Numbered from the stretch's first letter, positions 24,766 through 34,533 are shown. The stretch is DNA of 64,000 nt from Clostridium sp. 'deep sea' (GCF_014931565.1 NZ_CP063353.1:2666001-2730000), one strand, 5' to 3'. Translations and numbers: made by a program. The notes: generated from the letters alone by a model not told the origin.

Positions 24766-25943
24766 CTAACAATTTTGCCCTCTTTAATTACTAGGTAAGG
24801 GGTTTGTTGTAAACATTTTATATCCTTAAGGGGGTTTCCGTCAAAAATAACTACGTCTGCATACTTACCACACTCAAGAGAGCCAATTTTATCGGCCATG
24901 TCACAAACATCAGCAGCAACTGTTGTAGTCGCTTTTAGAGCCTGTAATTCTGTCATACCAAACCTTACAAATAGCTCAAGCTCAAAGGCATTGTTTCCGG
25001 GTCTATTAAGTGGTGTGCCAGAGTCAGTACCCATGGCTATTTTAACACCAGCATCTACAGCCATTTTAAAGCTTTTTATATGACTATCTGCTACTCTCAT
25101 AGATTTTTTAACAGCATATTCAGGAATACCAGCTTCAACTCCGCCCTCATTAATTCTATAAGGAGCCACTAAAGTAGGTATCATAGCAACATTATTGTCT
25201 AACATCATTTGAATAGCTTCTTCATCTAGGAAAATTCCGTGTTCAATAGAATCTAAGCCTGCTTTAATAGCATTCTTTATTCCAGTTGTTCCTTGGGCAT
25301 GAGAGGCTGTTTTGCAACCAGCTTTATGAGCCTCTTCTACAGCTGCGCTCATTTCTGCAATGGTCATTTGAGGTGATCCAGGTTCTACACCCTCTGTCAT
25401 AACACCACCTGTAGCCATTATTTTAATAATTTTAGCTCCAGAACGTAATACTTCACGGGTTCCTTTACGAGCCTCATCTGCTCCGTCAACTTCTCTTCCC
25501 ATTGTCCAACCATGTCCACCAGTCATACAGATAACTCTACCCGAAGGAATAATTCTTGTTCCTTGCACCATACCTTGATCAATTGCTTTTGCTAATTCAA
25601 TATCTATACCACCGTCTGTACCTAGGTTACGAACTGTGGTAAATCCTGCATCTAAAATCTTTTTAGCAATCATTTGAGCCCTAAGTGTTTTACGAGGAAC
25701 GGCATCGCTTGCAGATCTCCACATATCTGCATCGCCCTCACTGTCGATATGAACATGACAATCAATTAAACCTGGTAATACAGTACGGCCTTTAGCATCA
25801 ACTATTGTAGCGTCTTGATACTTAGTTAAATCTACTTTATTGGAAACCTCTTTAATAGTTTTGCCATCTAATACAATAGTTAAATCCTCTAGTGAATCAT
25901 TTAAACCAGTAAAAACTTTACCATTCTTAATAATAGTAATCAT
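24762..25943 (-). CDS. Metal-dependent amidohydrolase (imidazolonepropionase/prolidase-like)
   Basis: A 393-residue amidohydrolase-superfamily enzyme. The metal ligands H63 and H65 (DCHVHID), a lysine in IIKIMATGGV near 174 that is probably carboxylated, His residues in SHAQGT and IEHGIF, and Asp in AMGTDSG near 305 are all visible. Residues at both ends form the small beta-sandwich. It is close to bacterial Xaa-Pro dipeptidase-like and aryl-amide amidohydrolases; the substrate may be a cyclic or N-acyl dipeptide. The ATG has GGGGGAG upstream. It heads a reverse-strand unit with the radical SAM gene. Confidence 0.85.
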   Translation of the reverse strand: MITIIKNGKVFTGLNDSLEDLTIVLDGKTIKEVSNKVDLTKYQDATIVDAKGRTVLPGLIDCHVHIDSEGDADMWRSASDAVPRKTLRAQMIAKKILDAGFTTVRNLGTDGGIDIELAKAIDQGMVQGTRIIPSGRVICMTGGHGWTMGREVDGADEARKGTREVLRSGAKIIKIMATGGVMTEGVEPGSPQMTIAEMSAAVEEAHKAGCKTASHAQGTTGIKNAIKAGLDSIEHGIFLDEEAIQMMLDNNVAMIPTLVAPYRINEGGVEAGIPEYAVKKSMRVADSHIKSFKMAVDAGVKIAMGTDSGTPLNRPGNNAFELELFVRFGMTELQALKATTTVAADVCDMADKIGSLECGKYADVVIFDGNPLKDIKCLQQTPYLVIKEGKIVR

Positions 25944-26113
25944 TATAACTCCCCCAAATATAAAATTTATTATATAGTATCAATAATAATTTCTATTAAC
26001 AAGTTTTGATAGCAAAAATAATTATATTTTTAACAGGAAATTGCTAAATAAGTACGAAATAAAGAGTATTAGAATTCACTTAGTTATAAACTAGAATGGA
26101 GACAATTATTAAA

Positions 26114-26593
26114 ATGGCCTATACCTACAAGAACGGATACCGTGAGGGAGTTGCTTTTGTTTTTTAAAAGGATAACACTAAAATACTAGTTGAGCATCGC
26201 AAAGTAGGTAATAATGTAGAGTTGTTCTTTACTAGTGGCTCAATTGAGAGCAAAGATTATTATCAAAAACAAGACTATAAACTACAGGCTTTATTTCGTG
26301 AAGTGAAAGAGGAATTTAGGGATAATATCAAAATAAAAGAATACGTTTATTTAAATGAGGTTTTTGCAGAACAAGTCAAAATAGTCTTTTATGTGTATTT
26401 AATAACAGATTGGCAGGGAGAAATGCCAGACTATACCTTTGAAGATGGAGCAAATGATTCTTTAATAACTTGGGAAGATTTAAGTGAGTATAAAAGACTT
26501 TTTGTGTATGATACAGCATATAAAATATGTGAGGATATAAAGGGTTATTTAGATAAAGGAGATAATTATGAAAAAAGTATTAGTAACAAGTAA
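26114..26593 (+). pseudogene. NUDIX hydrolase gene interrupted by an in-frame TAA
   Basis: From ATG 26114 a 159-codon frame encodes MAYTYKNGYREGVAFVF, then TAA at 26165-26167, and then continues in the same frame through a NUDIX-like region (ALFREVKEEF, with REVxEE at about residues 100-106 of the joined protein) to the stop at 26593. NUDIX enzymes hydrolyse nucleoside diphosphate derivatives. A TTG at 26222 could start a 123-aa remnant, but it would lose the first strand of the fold, so I call it a pseudogene. The stop is TAA, not the UGA used for selenocysteine here. It overlaps the next gene by 26 bp. Confidence 0.75.
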
Positions 26594-27515
26594 ATTACCC
26601 GGTGAATACCTTAATTGGCTGTCTACAAAATGTGATTTAACGGTTTATGATGGGCCTAATAAATTTATGTCATACAGTGAGCTTTTAGCTGTAGTACATA
26701 CCTATGATGGTTTATTAACTTTTGTGACAAATAAAATAGATAAAACAATTATAGATGCAGGTAAAAAACTTAAAGTAATTAGTAATTATGCAGTTGGTTA
26801 CAATAACATAGATGTAGAGTATTGTACCAAAAGAGGCATAAAGGTTTGTAATACCCCCGGTGTTTTAACAGAAACTACAGCGGATTGTGCTTTTGCTTTA
26901 TTATTAGCTACAGCTCGTAGAATTGTTGAAGCAGATAAATATGTTAGGGATAAAAAATTTACTGGTTGGCAACCAGATTTATTTATGGGTTTAGATGTTT
27001 ATGGTAAAACCTTGGGCATAATTGGTATGGGTAGAATTGGCAAAGCTGTGAGTAAAAGAGCTAGTGGTTTTAATATGCGGGTAATTTATTATGATTATAG
27101 TCAAGATAAACAAAATAAACAAGCAACTAAGGTTAGTTTAGAGCAGGTTTTAACAGAGAGTGACTTTATTAGTTTACATGTTCCATACTTACAAAGTACC
27201 CATCACCTAATAGATGAAAATGCCCTTAAAAGCATGAAAAGCAGTGCAATACTAATAAATACAGCACGTGGACCTGTTGTTGATGAGAAAGCACTAGCTT
27301 TAGCTTTAAAAAATGGTACAATAGCAGGTGCAGGGCTAGATGTATTTGAAAAGGAACCAACCGTTTATGAAGATTTGCTTAATTTAAACAATGCTATTTT
27401 ATTGCCCCATATTGGTAGTAGTTCTTTAGCAACTCGACATAAAATGGTAGAGCTTGCTGTAAAAAACTTATGGCAAGTTATAAATAACAAGCCGCCGTTA
27501 CATGCGGTAAACTAA
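26568..27515 (+). CDS. D-isomer-specific 2-hydroxyacid dehydrogenase
   Basis: A 315-residue NAD(P)-dependent dehydrogenase of the D-2-hydroxyacid family (glyoxylate/hydroxypyruvate reductase, phosphoglycerate dehydrogenase-like). The Rossmann motif [12 protein letters not shown] is near residue 147. The catalytic Arg ([10 protein letters not shown], near 230), Glu (FEKEP, near 262) and His (LPHIGSS, near 282) are in order. It has no ACT domain, so it is unlikely to be the regulated SerA. The start overlaps the NUDIX pseudogene and uses AAAGGAGA. It is 13 bp ahead of dapH. Confidence 0.88.
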   Translation: MKKVLVTSKLPGEYLNWLSTKCDLTVYDGPNKFMSYSELLAVVHTYDGLLTFVTNKIDKTIIDAGKKLKVISNYAVGYNNIDVEYCTKRGIKVCNTPGVLTETTADCAFALLLATARRIVEADKYVRDKKFTGWQPDLFMGLDVYGKTLGIIGMGRIGKAVSKRASGFNMRVIYYDYSQDKQNKQATKVSLEQVLTESDFISLHVPYLQSTHHLIDENALKSMKSSAILINTARGPVVDEKALALALKNGTIAGAGLDVFEKEPTVYEDLLNLNNAILLPHIGSSSLATRHKMVELAVKNLWQVINNKPPLHAVN

Positions 27516-27528
27516 AGCAAGAGAGGTA

Positions 27529-28242
27529 ATGTGGATGAACTCATACGATTTAATAAGATTTATTAGTGAAAGCACTAAAAAAACGCCTGTAATTGTTCAC
27601 TTAGCAGGTAGTTTAAAAGAAGTTGATTTTAGTAACTTAGATTTTTTTGGCAACAACGAATTTGGTACACTTTTATGTGAACTGAATGAGTGGCAAGAGT
27701 TATATAAAAAATACCAGAATAAATTTACAAAAACAAAGGTATTTAATGATAGAAGAAACTCTGCTATTCCACTACTAAACTACGAAAAAATCAATGCCCG
27801 TATAGAGCCAGGTGCCTTTATTAGAGACATGGTTGAGATTGGTGATAATGCAGTTATTATGATGGGAGCTGTTATTAATCTTGGGGCTGTTATAGGTGCT
27901 GGCACAATGATTGATATGAATGTAGTTATTGGTGGCAGAGGAACTATAGGAAATAATTGTCATATAGGTGCTGGTACTGTTATTGCTGGTGTAATTGAGC
28001 CACCTAGTGCTACTCCAGTTATAGTTGAAGACGATGTAGTTATTGGAGCAAACGCAGTGGTTTTAGAGGGAGTACGAATTGGTAAAGGTTCTGTAGTTGC
28101 TGCTGGTGCAGTAGTTACCGAAGATGTACCACCAGGGGTAGTAGTAGCCGGTACTCCTGCTAGAGTTATTAAGCAAAAAGATGAAAAAACAGAGACAAAA
28201 ACTCAATTAATTGAAAGCCTAAGAAAGCTTAATGATAATTAA
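27529..28242 (+). CDS. dapH: 2,3,4,5-tetrahydropyridine-2,6-dicarboxylate N-acetyltransferase
   Basis: A 237-residue left-handed beta-helix acyltransferase with an N-terminal alpha/beta cap (1-90) and hexapeptide repeats from about 95 ([40 protein letters not shown]). The sequence matches DapH, the acetyl-CoA-dependent enzyme of the acetylase route to meso-diaminopimelate and lysine, not the succinylase DapD. The following gene encodes the matching deacetylase, which supports this. The start ATG is preceded by GAGAGG. Confidence 0.92.
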   Translation: MWMNSYDLIRFISESTKKTPVIVHLAGSLKEVDFSNLDFFGNNEFGTLLCELNEWQELYKKYQNKFTKTKVFNDRRNSAIPLLNYEKINARIEPGAFIRDMVEIGDNAVIMMGAVINLGAVIGAGTMIDMNVVIGGRGTIGNNCHIGAGTVIAGVIEPPSATPVIVEDDVVIGANAVVLEGVRIGKGSVVAAGAVVTEDVPPGVVVAGTPARVIKQKDEKTETKTQLIESLRKLNDN

Positions 28243-28306
28243 AATAGATTCTTTAAAAACTATTTTTTATTAGTTATTAATTGTAAAAAGAAAAGGGGGA
28301 TTTATT

Positions 28307-29428
28307 GTGGTAAATAAAATGTTAGAACACCGCTATGCATTACATCGTATTCCCGAAATAGGGAATAAAGAGTTTAAAACTACAGCTTATCTTTTGCAAA
28401 CACTCATTGATATGGGAGGCTGGGCTATTGATCAGCCGTTAGCAACTGGGTTAGTTGCTTATCGTAAAGGAACAGTAGGTAATAAATGTGTAGCATTTAG
28501 AGCAGATATAGATGCCCTACCTATGGAAGAGCAAACAGGTGCCCCTTGTGCATCAACACATAAAGGCTTTATGCATGCCTGTGGACATGATACTCACATG
28601 TCTGTTGCATTAGGTTTAGCACAGTATGTTACTGAAAACCCCTGTGAAGAAGATGTATTGATCATTTTTCAGCCAGCAGAAGAAGGTCCTGGTGGCGCTA
28701 TGCCTATGATAGAAGCTGGAATTTTAGAAAAGTATAATCCAGACGAAGTATATGCCTTTCACATTAGCCCAGATTTTCCAGTAGGTACAGTGGCAACAAA
28801 GCCAGGAACATTATTTGTAAGTAATAGTGAGTTGTTTGTAGATTTATATGGCAAGTCATGCCATGGAGCATTACCACATGAAGGCAATGACATGATTATA
28901 GCTGGTATGAACTTAGTTAATCAGTTACAAACCATTATAAGTAGAAATATAAATGCCTCACACTGTGCTGTGGTTACTGTGGGTAAATTTATGGCAGGAA
29001 CTCGCTTAAATATAGTTAGTGATCATGCCCGTATTGAGGGAACTATTAGGGTTATGGATCCCCAAGATTTGCCTATTATTAAAGAACGAATTACAGATTT
29101 AGTAGAGGGTATAGCACGTGGTTTTAATGCAAAACATAAGTTAGATTTTGGTTCTAGTTATTCAGCTGTAGTAAACAATAAAGAGAAAATTGCTAGGTTT
29201 AAAGAAATAGTTGAAGCACTACCCAATATTAAATATGTTGAGTGCGAACATACTATGGCAAGTGAAGACTTTGGCTTCTTTTTAGAGAGAGTACCTGGCC
29301 TAATGTTTTGGTTAGGAAGTAAAAATCCTGACTCTGTAGATGTAGGTTTACATCACCCTCAGTTTTATCCTGCAGATGAATCACTTGAACATGGCTTAAA
29401 CGTAATGAAAGCCTTGTTAACTTTTTAA
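28307..29428 (+). CDS. N-acetyldiaminopimelate deacetylase (M20 family)
   Basis: A 373-residue M20D amidohydrolase. Visible are HRIPEIGN near 13, the metal site MHACGHDTHMS near 88-97, PAEEGPGGA near 126 and the C-terminal segment EDFGFFLERVPG near 327. Together with dapH, 64 bp upstream, it completes the acetyl branch of diaminopimelate synthesis, cleaving N-acetyl-L,L-diaminopimelate to acetate and L,L-diaminopimelate. The GTG start follows AAAAGGGGGA. The aminotransferase of the branch is not in this window. A terminator follows the gene. Confidence 0.9.
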   Translation: MVNKMLEHRYALHRIPEIGNKEFKTTAYLLQTLIDMGGWAIDQPLATGLVAYRKGTVGNKCVAFRADIDALPMEEQTGAPCASTHKGFMHACGHDTHMSVALGLAQYVTENPCEEDVLIIFQPAEEGPGGAMPMIEAGILEKYNPDEVYAFHISPDFPVGTVATKPGTLFVSNSELFVDLYGKSCHGALPHEGNDMIIAGMNLVNQLQTIISRNINASHCAVVTVGKFMAGTRLNIVSDHARIEGTIRVMDPQDLPIIKERITDLVEGIARGFNAKHKLDFGSSYSAVVNNKEKIARFKEIVEALPNIKYVECEHTMASEDFGFFLERVPGLMFWLGSKNPDSVDVGLHHPQFYPADESLEHGLNVMKALLTF

Positions 29429-29452
29429 TAAAAACTAATAGTATTATTTTTG

Positions 29453-29495
29453 AGCCTAAACAATGGGTTGTACTCATAAGTTTAGGCTTTTTATT
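29453..29495 (+). terminator. Terminator of the dap unit
   Basis: AGCCTAAAC (29453-29461) pairs with GTTTAGGCT (29480-29488), followed by TTTTATTTT. Confidence 0.8.
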
Positions 29496-29633
29496 TTAAA
29501 CAAAAAATTACTTTAATTATATTTTATATTATTTTAATTATTACTTTAATATAGTAATAATTAAATATTTCTTAACTATTTTATGGTATTATATTGGTAA
29601 TAATTATAAAATATATAGCATAAAGAGGGTATT

Positions 29634-30155
29634 ATGAGTAAAAAAATACTAATTTTTTTAGCTGTAGTTATTGTAGCCTTTATTGCTGTAACTATACGCC
29701 AAGTTTTTTGTGTAAAAAACTGTTTGTTACCATTAAGCCAAAGCGAACTAGCCATTTATGAGAGCTACATAAAAGATTATAACGATACTATCCTAGTAGA
29801 TAAAAATCCAATTCTCTCTGTTAAGCTTTATTTAAACGCAGTAAATTTCCACGACGCCCAAACCTGCTATGCATTATTTAACAAGGATTTAGAATATAAT
29901 TACTTATTACCAACAAAAGATCAGTTTATAGATGAGTACATGTTTTTTGAAGACGATGTAACTAATAGCTTTAAAAATTGCAAAAGTTTAGCTGTTTTTT
30001 TTGATGATGATAATGTTCACGCCACTGTGACTTGGAGTTGCAAGGTAGTGAATAAGTCTACAAACAAAAAGCAAGAGATAAATTACAGCTTTAGATTAAT
30101 AAAAAATAAACTAAATATTTGGAAAGTTGCCTATCAACCTTTACAGGTTAAATAA
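29634..30155 (+). CDS. Membrane-anchored or secreted hypothetical protein
   Basis: A 173-residue protein with a hydrophobic N-terminal segment (about 4-20) acting as an anchor or signal peptide. The rest (about 60-170) alternates strands and helices in a way compatible with an NTF2-like fold of the DUF4878 kind (a Trp-Lys-Val strand near the C-terminus), but this is only an impression. It lies 45 bp upstream of rapZ and has its own AT-rich leader, so it may or may not be co-transcribed with it. Confidence 0.6.
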   Translation: MSKKILIFLAVVIVAFIAVTIRQVFCVKNCLLPLSQSELAIYESYIKDYNDTILVDKNPILSVKLYLNAVNFHDAQTCYALFNKDLEYNYLLPTKDQFIDEYMFFEDDVTNSFKNCKSLAVFFDDDNVHATVTWSCKVVNKSTNKKQEINYSFRLIKNKLNIWKVAYQPLQVK

Positions 30156-30199
30156 ATAAACTAAATTATGATATAATCATTAAAAAAGTAGGTGATGAG

Positions 30200-31069
30200 A
30201 TGTCTAATTTACAGGTATTAATAATAACAGGGATGTCGGGTGCGGGAAAATCTTTAGCATTAGATTTTTTAGAAGATAGAGGCTATTACTGTGTAGATAA
30301 TCTACCTCCCAAGCTTATTCCTACTTTTATAGATTTATGTTTAGGCTCTGATGATTTAAATAAAATAGCTTTAGGCATAGATATTAGGGGGGGGCGTTTT
30401 TTTAGTGACCTAGATAACGCCTTAACTGCCGTAAAGCAAAAAGAAGTAAGCTATAGAATTGTATATATTGAAGCAGATAACGAGGTGTTAGTAAATAGGT
30501 TTAAAGAAACTCGCAGATTACACCCTTTAAATGATCAATATAATAATTTATTAGACAGTATTAATGGAGAGAGAAGTGTATTATTACCCTTAAGGCTTAA
30601 TGCAGATATACTTATTAATACTACAGGTTTAAGACCATTACAATTAAAAGATAAACTTTTCTCTTATTTAGATGTATATCGTAGCGGCAAAATGATGGAA
30701 ATTTCGGTGATGTCTTTTGGGTTTAAAAATGGGATTCCCTTAGATGCTGATTTGGTATTTGATGTAAGGTTTTTACCTAATCCTTATTACGACCCAATGT
30801 TAAGAAGCCGAAGAGGAATAGAAAGAGATGTGCAAGAGTTTATTTGGAAACATCCCCTTGCACACGAATACTTACAAAAACTAACTGATCTTTTATTGTT
30901 TTCTATACCTCAGTACGAATTAGAGGGTAAAACCCAACTAACCATTGCTATAGGATGTACGGGCGGGCATCATCGCTCTGTAGCTGTAGCAGATAAGCTT
31001 TATAACATATTATTACATAAACAATATTCAGTAAGTGTAAAACATAGAGATATTAATGTAGAAAGGTAG
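30200..31069 (+). CDS. rapZ: RapZ family nucleotide-binding protein (RNase adapter)
   Basis: A 289-residue P-loop protein with Walker A GMSGAGKS (residues 11-18), GIDIRGG near 60, RRLHP near 111 and the C-terminal signature IGCTGGHHRSVAVA near 253. In enterobacteria RapZ delivers a small RNA to RNase E and senses glucosamine-6-phosphate. In Gram-positives (YvcJ) it binds and hydrolyses nucleotides, and its target is less clear. The next gene, yvcK, follows 5 bp later, the conserved rapZ-yvcK order. Confidence 0.93.
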   Translation: MSNLQVLIITGMSGAGKSLALDFLEDRGYYCVDNLPPKLIPTFIDLCLGSDDLNKIALGIDIRGGRFFSDLDNALTAVKQKEVSYRIVYIEADNEVLVNRFKETRRLHPLNDQYNNLLDSINGERSVLLPLRLNADILINTTGLRPLQLKDKLFSYLDVYRSGKMMEISVMSFGFKNGIPLDADLVFDVRFLPNPYYDPMLRSRRGIERDVQEFIWKHPLAHEYLQKLTDLLLFSIPQYELEGKTQLTIAIGCTGGHHRSVAVADKLYNILLHKQYSVSVKHRDINVER

Positions 31070-31074
31070 AGTTT

Positions 31075-32373
31075 ATGGATTTCATAAAATGGTTACTACC
31101 CGGCATAGGTGTTAAGAGATGGTTCTTATTAGCTATACTAGGCATTCTTATCTTTACCCAAGGTTTGCTGTATACAGCATCAATAATTTGGCCTCAAATA
31201 ATTAGTGTTAAATTTGGCAATGACTATATGATTGTTTATGCAATACTAATGTTAGTTATAGGGCTAGTTGTGTTGATAACCTCTATTAAACAATTACTAA
31301 AATCTGTTTTAAAGGCCTATCTGGAAGAGGACTATGAGCATCAACATGGTAAGGTTATAGATGTATTAATTAAACAAAATATTTTAAAATATGCTCCTAA
31401 AATAGTTGCCATTGGTGGAGGAACGGGGCTCTCTAATTTACTAAGTGGTTTACGAGAAATAACCACAAATATTACTGCAGTTGTTACAGTAGCAGACAAT
31501 GGTGGTAGCTCGGGTAGATTAAGAAAAATGGATATACCTGCTCCAGGAGATATTCGTAACTGTATATTATCCTTAGCTTCTGCTGGAGATAGCATGTATG
31601 ACTTATTTAATTATAGATACGAAAACGATGACAACGTACCTGAGGGATTAGAGGGGCACAGCTTTGGTAACCTATTTTTAGCCACTTTAACTAGAATAAC
31701 AGGAGATTTTCCTTCGGCTGTAAAACTTGCTTGCCAAGTATTAGCAGTTAAAGGTAAGGTTTTGCCTGTAACAGATTGTAGCAGTGTTCATTTACAAGCA
31801 GAGCTACAAAACGGTGAAATAATTACTGGTGAATGTGAAATTGGTAAAACAACTGATAAAATAAAGGAGATATCTTTAACTACTGACTGTAAGGTTACTG
31901 AAGAGGTTAAAGAGGTTATAGGTGACGCAGATTTAATAGTAATAGGTCCGGGAAGTTTATATACTAGTATAATAGCTACCTTGTTGCCCAACGGCATGAT
32001 AGCTGCCTTAAAAAATACAAATGCAGAAGTAGTATATATAAGTAATATTATGACACAGGCAAATGAAAGCCTTAATCATTCTGTAGCTGATCATATTAAA
32101 GCTGTAGAGAAACATATTGGAGAAAATGTACTAGATGCAGTGGTGGTAAACACAACAACTATTAGTGATGATATAAGAGAATTGTATCATGAAGAAGGTG
32201 CGGATTTAGCTATAGTGGATAAAGCAGAATTAGCTAGCTTAAACCCTCACATCATATATGCGAATTTACTAGAAATTAATAATCAAAAAAATGTGCGCCA
32301 CTGTCCAGAAAAATTAGCCTGGGCACTGGCAAAATACATGTTTGAAGATAAAAAGAAAAGGGTTGCTCGGTAG
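31075..32373 (+). CDS. yvcK: YvcK-type gluconeogenesis factor (CofD-like)
   Basis: A 432-residue protein with two N-terminal transmembrane segments (about 17-37 and 55-75) followed by the CofD/YvcK domain (GGGTGLSNLLSGL near 114, VADNGGSSGRLR near 138, PGDIRNC near 153, GPGSLYTSI near 290). YvcK binds UDP-sugars and is needed for growth on gluconeogenic carbon and for cell-wall homeostasis. Membrane-anchored versions are common in Clostridia. Normally whiA follows; here a structured repeat element follows instead. The C-terminus ends in a basic tail. Confidence 0.92.
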   Translation: MDFIKWLLPGIGVKRWFLLAILGILIFTQGLLYTASIIWPQIISVKFGNDYMIVYAILMLVIGLVVLITSIKQLLKSVLKAYLEEDYEHQHGKVIDVLIKQNILKYAPKIVAIGGGTGLSNLLSGLREITTNITAVVTVADNGGSSGRLRKMDIPAPGDIRNCILSLASAGDSMYDLFNYRYENDDNVPEGLEGHSFGNLFLATLTRITGDFPSAVKLACQVLAVKGKVLPVTDCSSVHLQAELQNGEIITGECEIGKTTDKIKEISLTTDCKVTEEVKEVIGDADLIVIGPGSLYTSIIATLLPNGMIAALKNTNAEVVYISNIMTQANESLNHSVADHIKAVEKHIGENVLDAVVVNTTTISDDIRELYHEEGADLAIVDKAELASLNPHIIYANLLEINNQKNVRHCPEKLAWALAKYMFEDKKKRVAR

Positions 32374-32403
32374 CAACCCTTTTGGTTTGGGCTCATTTCA
32401 TAT

Positions 32404-32579
32404 GGCGGGGTGGGTATGCATGGCATACGGTGTGGGCTTGAGCTAAAGCTCTTCACGGAGTGGGTTAACCTTTTGGTTAACGGTTTAGTATTCTCGATAC
32501 CACATCACATAATATCCGCGTAAGCCCAATCCGCGAAACGAAGTGCAGCCCATACAATGAAGTGAAATCGAATCCACCC
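32404..32579. repeat. Multi-hairpin element, long copy
   Basis: A string of hairpins (GTATGC-ATG-GCATAC, GAGCT-AA-AGCTC, GTTAACCTTTTGGTTAAC, GTATTCTCGATAC, CGCG...CGCG) with GTGTGG/GAGTGG linkers, bounded by GGGGTGGG at the left and CCACCC at the right, which can pair. The right 108 bp (32472-32579) recur at 34365-34472 in the same orientation with about eight differences by eye. Confidence 0.8.
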
Positions 32580-33087
32580 TGTTTTATAAACTCTCTCCAA
32601 AAAAAAGTAATGTTTCATTTTAACCCTATTCTAATATAACATTTCGCATTTAGCCTCTAAGCCTGCTAGATAAAAGTCTTGCCATATTTTTTATTACAAT
32701 TTTTTTATACAAAAGCATACTTATCTGTATTGTCCTTGCGATTGATTACAAAGGATATCAATAATTTAATTGATGAATACAGAATATTAATAAAAGGTGT
32801 TACATTTTGAATAGTAGTTATAGAAATAAACAGTGGATAAATTAATTTATATGCTACCAATTAGGTCTTAAAAATGACCAATTGAAAAATATTTTACACG
32901 AATATGTTTAAAGATAGTAAAATACCAATATATATGGAGGTAATTTGGTTATTTACAAGAAAATAAAAATTTAGTTATGGTATTCATACATCAGTAGTTC
33001 GGTGATATATTAGTAAGATAAAAAACAATTAAAGAAATAATCAACGTTGTTCTAAACACATTAAAAATATAACTGAGGAGTTTAAAA
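32580..33087. other. AT-rich gap without a gene
   Basis: About 500 bp between the repeat and a secreted-protein gene. I see no ORF with a ribosome site. The last 27 bases include TGAGGAG before the ATG at 33088. It may contain that gene's promoter, but no hexamer pair stands out. Confidence 0.5.
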
Positions 33088-33787
33088 ATGATTAATAAAA
33101 TTGTAAAATTGTATTCTTTTAAGTTTATGCTGTTATCATTACTTATCGTAAGCCTATTATGTTTACACGTAAATAATGTTCATGCTTTGGAAGTTCAAAA
33201 TATTGCTGAATTTAGGTTTGTTGATACTGATGGAGTAGAAATAAAGGATATTGATTGCCAATTCTATATGTATGATAGTAATGGTAATATAATTGAAATT
33301 GGAAAAGCTATTAAAAATGAATACGGGGCATACTATTTAAATAATAGTTTGATAGATTTCAATAAAATTGGAGATAGTGATTATGTACACTTTAACCTGA
33401 AAGCTTTTGCTACAGGTAAACGCTTAATATCATATGACTGGTCAGAGAAAAGAAGTAATCTTGAAAATAGATTTAGTAGATTGAGTATTGATAAACAGAG
33501 TATAAATAAAGCAAAAGAACTAACAATGATTAGCTTAAATCAATGGTCAAACACCTCAAGGAACTAAAGTATTATTAGTAAAAGGAGGAGATAGAAAAGA
33601 ACGGATGTCTGGAAGCGTAACGTATACAGCAGGCTAGACTTATGGAGGTGCTTCAATGCAGAATAAAGTTGCTTACGGATCCTCATCAGAGATATTTCAT
33701 AGAAACGATGATGCACTAGGTGTAGAATACACAGTATTCAAACCAGATGCAGGTAGAGACATTTGGTATGCTACAAGAACAAAATAA
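33088..33787 (+). pseudogene. Secreted protein gene, frameshifted and with an internal stop
   Basis: The first 159 codons give a signal peptide (MINKIVKLYSFKFMLLSLLI, ending near VHA) and a beta-rich region to a stop at 33565-33567. Just before this stop another frame opens, reading TPQGTKVLLVKGGDRKERMSG and onward, passes a TAG at about 33635 and ends at 33787 with a plausible protein end (EYTVFKPDAGRDIWYATRTK). Taken together, one secreted protein of about 230 residues has suffered a frameshift and a nonsense mutation. Function unknown. It lies between the two direct repeats. Confidence 0.6.
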
Positions 33788-34280
33788 ACGTATTATCATA
33801 GTCGTTGTCATAATTAGTATCTCTATTATAGGTATATTATCCTATAATAGCTTAAAAGATTATGCTAATAAACAGGTTCTTATAAGCTGGGTAGGATTAA
33901 CACAACATCCTGGTGTGACTGAAAAAGATAACAATCTAGTTAACATAGTACATGTAATTCATGGTCCAAAAAATGGTAAATTAGCACTTCAGGAAGTAGA
34001 AATTGATGATTATTATGATATGGAATTAATCGAGACCCATTTTTATAGGGGTGAAGCTAGGGATATTCCTTGGTTTGGTAAAATACCTGATTCAGTAAAA
34101 AGTAAATTTAGCAATATTAAAGGGGCTGTGCTAACTAAGGATGCTAATAGCATGCATGACTATATTATTACTACATTTAAAATTACTGGAGATTCTCCAA
34201 AAGGTAGCTTTAAGAAGAGAGTTGTCTATAATTGGTATTTTATTAAGTGTGAGATAATCAGAGAGACTGAACCATATTAG
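33768..34280 (+). CDS. Membrane-anchored hypothetical protein
   Basis: A 170-residue protein if started at the ATG at 33768, overlapping the end of the preceding pseudogene by 20 bp; an ATG at 33747 adds seven residues. One transmembrane segment (about residues 8-24) is followed by an extracytoplasmic domain of about 140 residues with no motif I recognise. Neither start has a strong ribosome site. A terminator follows directly. Confidence 0.55.
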   Translation: MLQEQNKRIIIVVVIISISIIGILSYNSLKDYANKQVLISWVGLTQHPGVTEKDNNLVNIVHVIHGPKNGKLALQEVEIDDYYDMELIETHFYRGEARDIPWFGKIPDSVKSKFSNIKGAVLTKDANSMHDYIITTFKITGDSPKGSFKKRVVYNWYFIKCEIIRETEPY

Positions 34281-34317
34281 TTATTTTATAGCTACATACT
34301 TATAATTAAATAGAGGG

Positions 34318-34361
34318 AGCTGTCACATTATAATAAAAATGCGAATGTGGCAGCTTTTTTA
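34318..34361 (+). terminator. Terminator after the membrane-anchored protein
   Basis: AGCTGTCACATT (34318-34329) pairs with AATGTGGCAGCT (34344-34355) with one G-T pair, followed by TTTTTT. Confidence 0.8.
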
Positions 34362-34364
34362 AAC

Positions 34365-34500
34365 TTTGGTTAACGGTTTAGTATTCACACTACCACATCA
34401 CTTAATATCCGCGTTAGCCCAATCCGCGAAACGAAGTGCAGCCCATACCATGAGGTGAAACCGAATCCACCCCGTGTTTCATTTATGAAACACCCACCCC
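34365..34500. repeat. Multi-hairpin element, short copy
   Basis: The first 108 bp duplicate 32472-32579 in direct orientation. A palindrome GTGTTTCAT-TT-ATGAAACAC (about 34473-34492) and CACCCACCCC follow. The left hairpins of the long copy are missing, so this is a truncated copy. Confidence 0.8.
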
Positions 34501-34510
34501 AAAATAAAAA

Positions 34511-34528
34511 GGCGCTACTAAAAGCGCC
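34511..34528 (-). terminator. Terminator of the GGDEF/HD-GYP gene
   Basis: Reverse strand: GGCGCT-TTTAGT-AGCGCC followed by TTTTTATTTT. It sits 6 bp past the stop codon. Confidence 0.8.
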
Positions 34529-34533
34529 AATTT

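Noticed and set aside
26165-26167. TAA in the NUDIX gene as a recoded codon
   Set aside because: The recoding in this organism uses UGA with a downstream hairpin; TAA recoding is not known in bacteria of this type.
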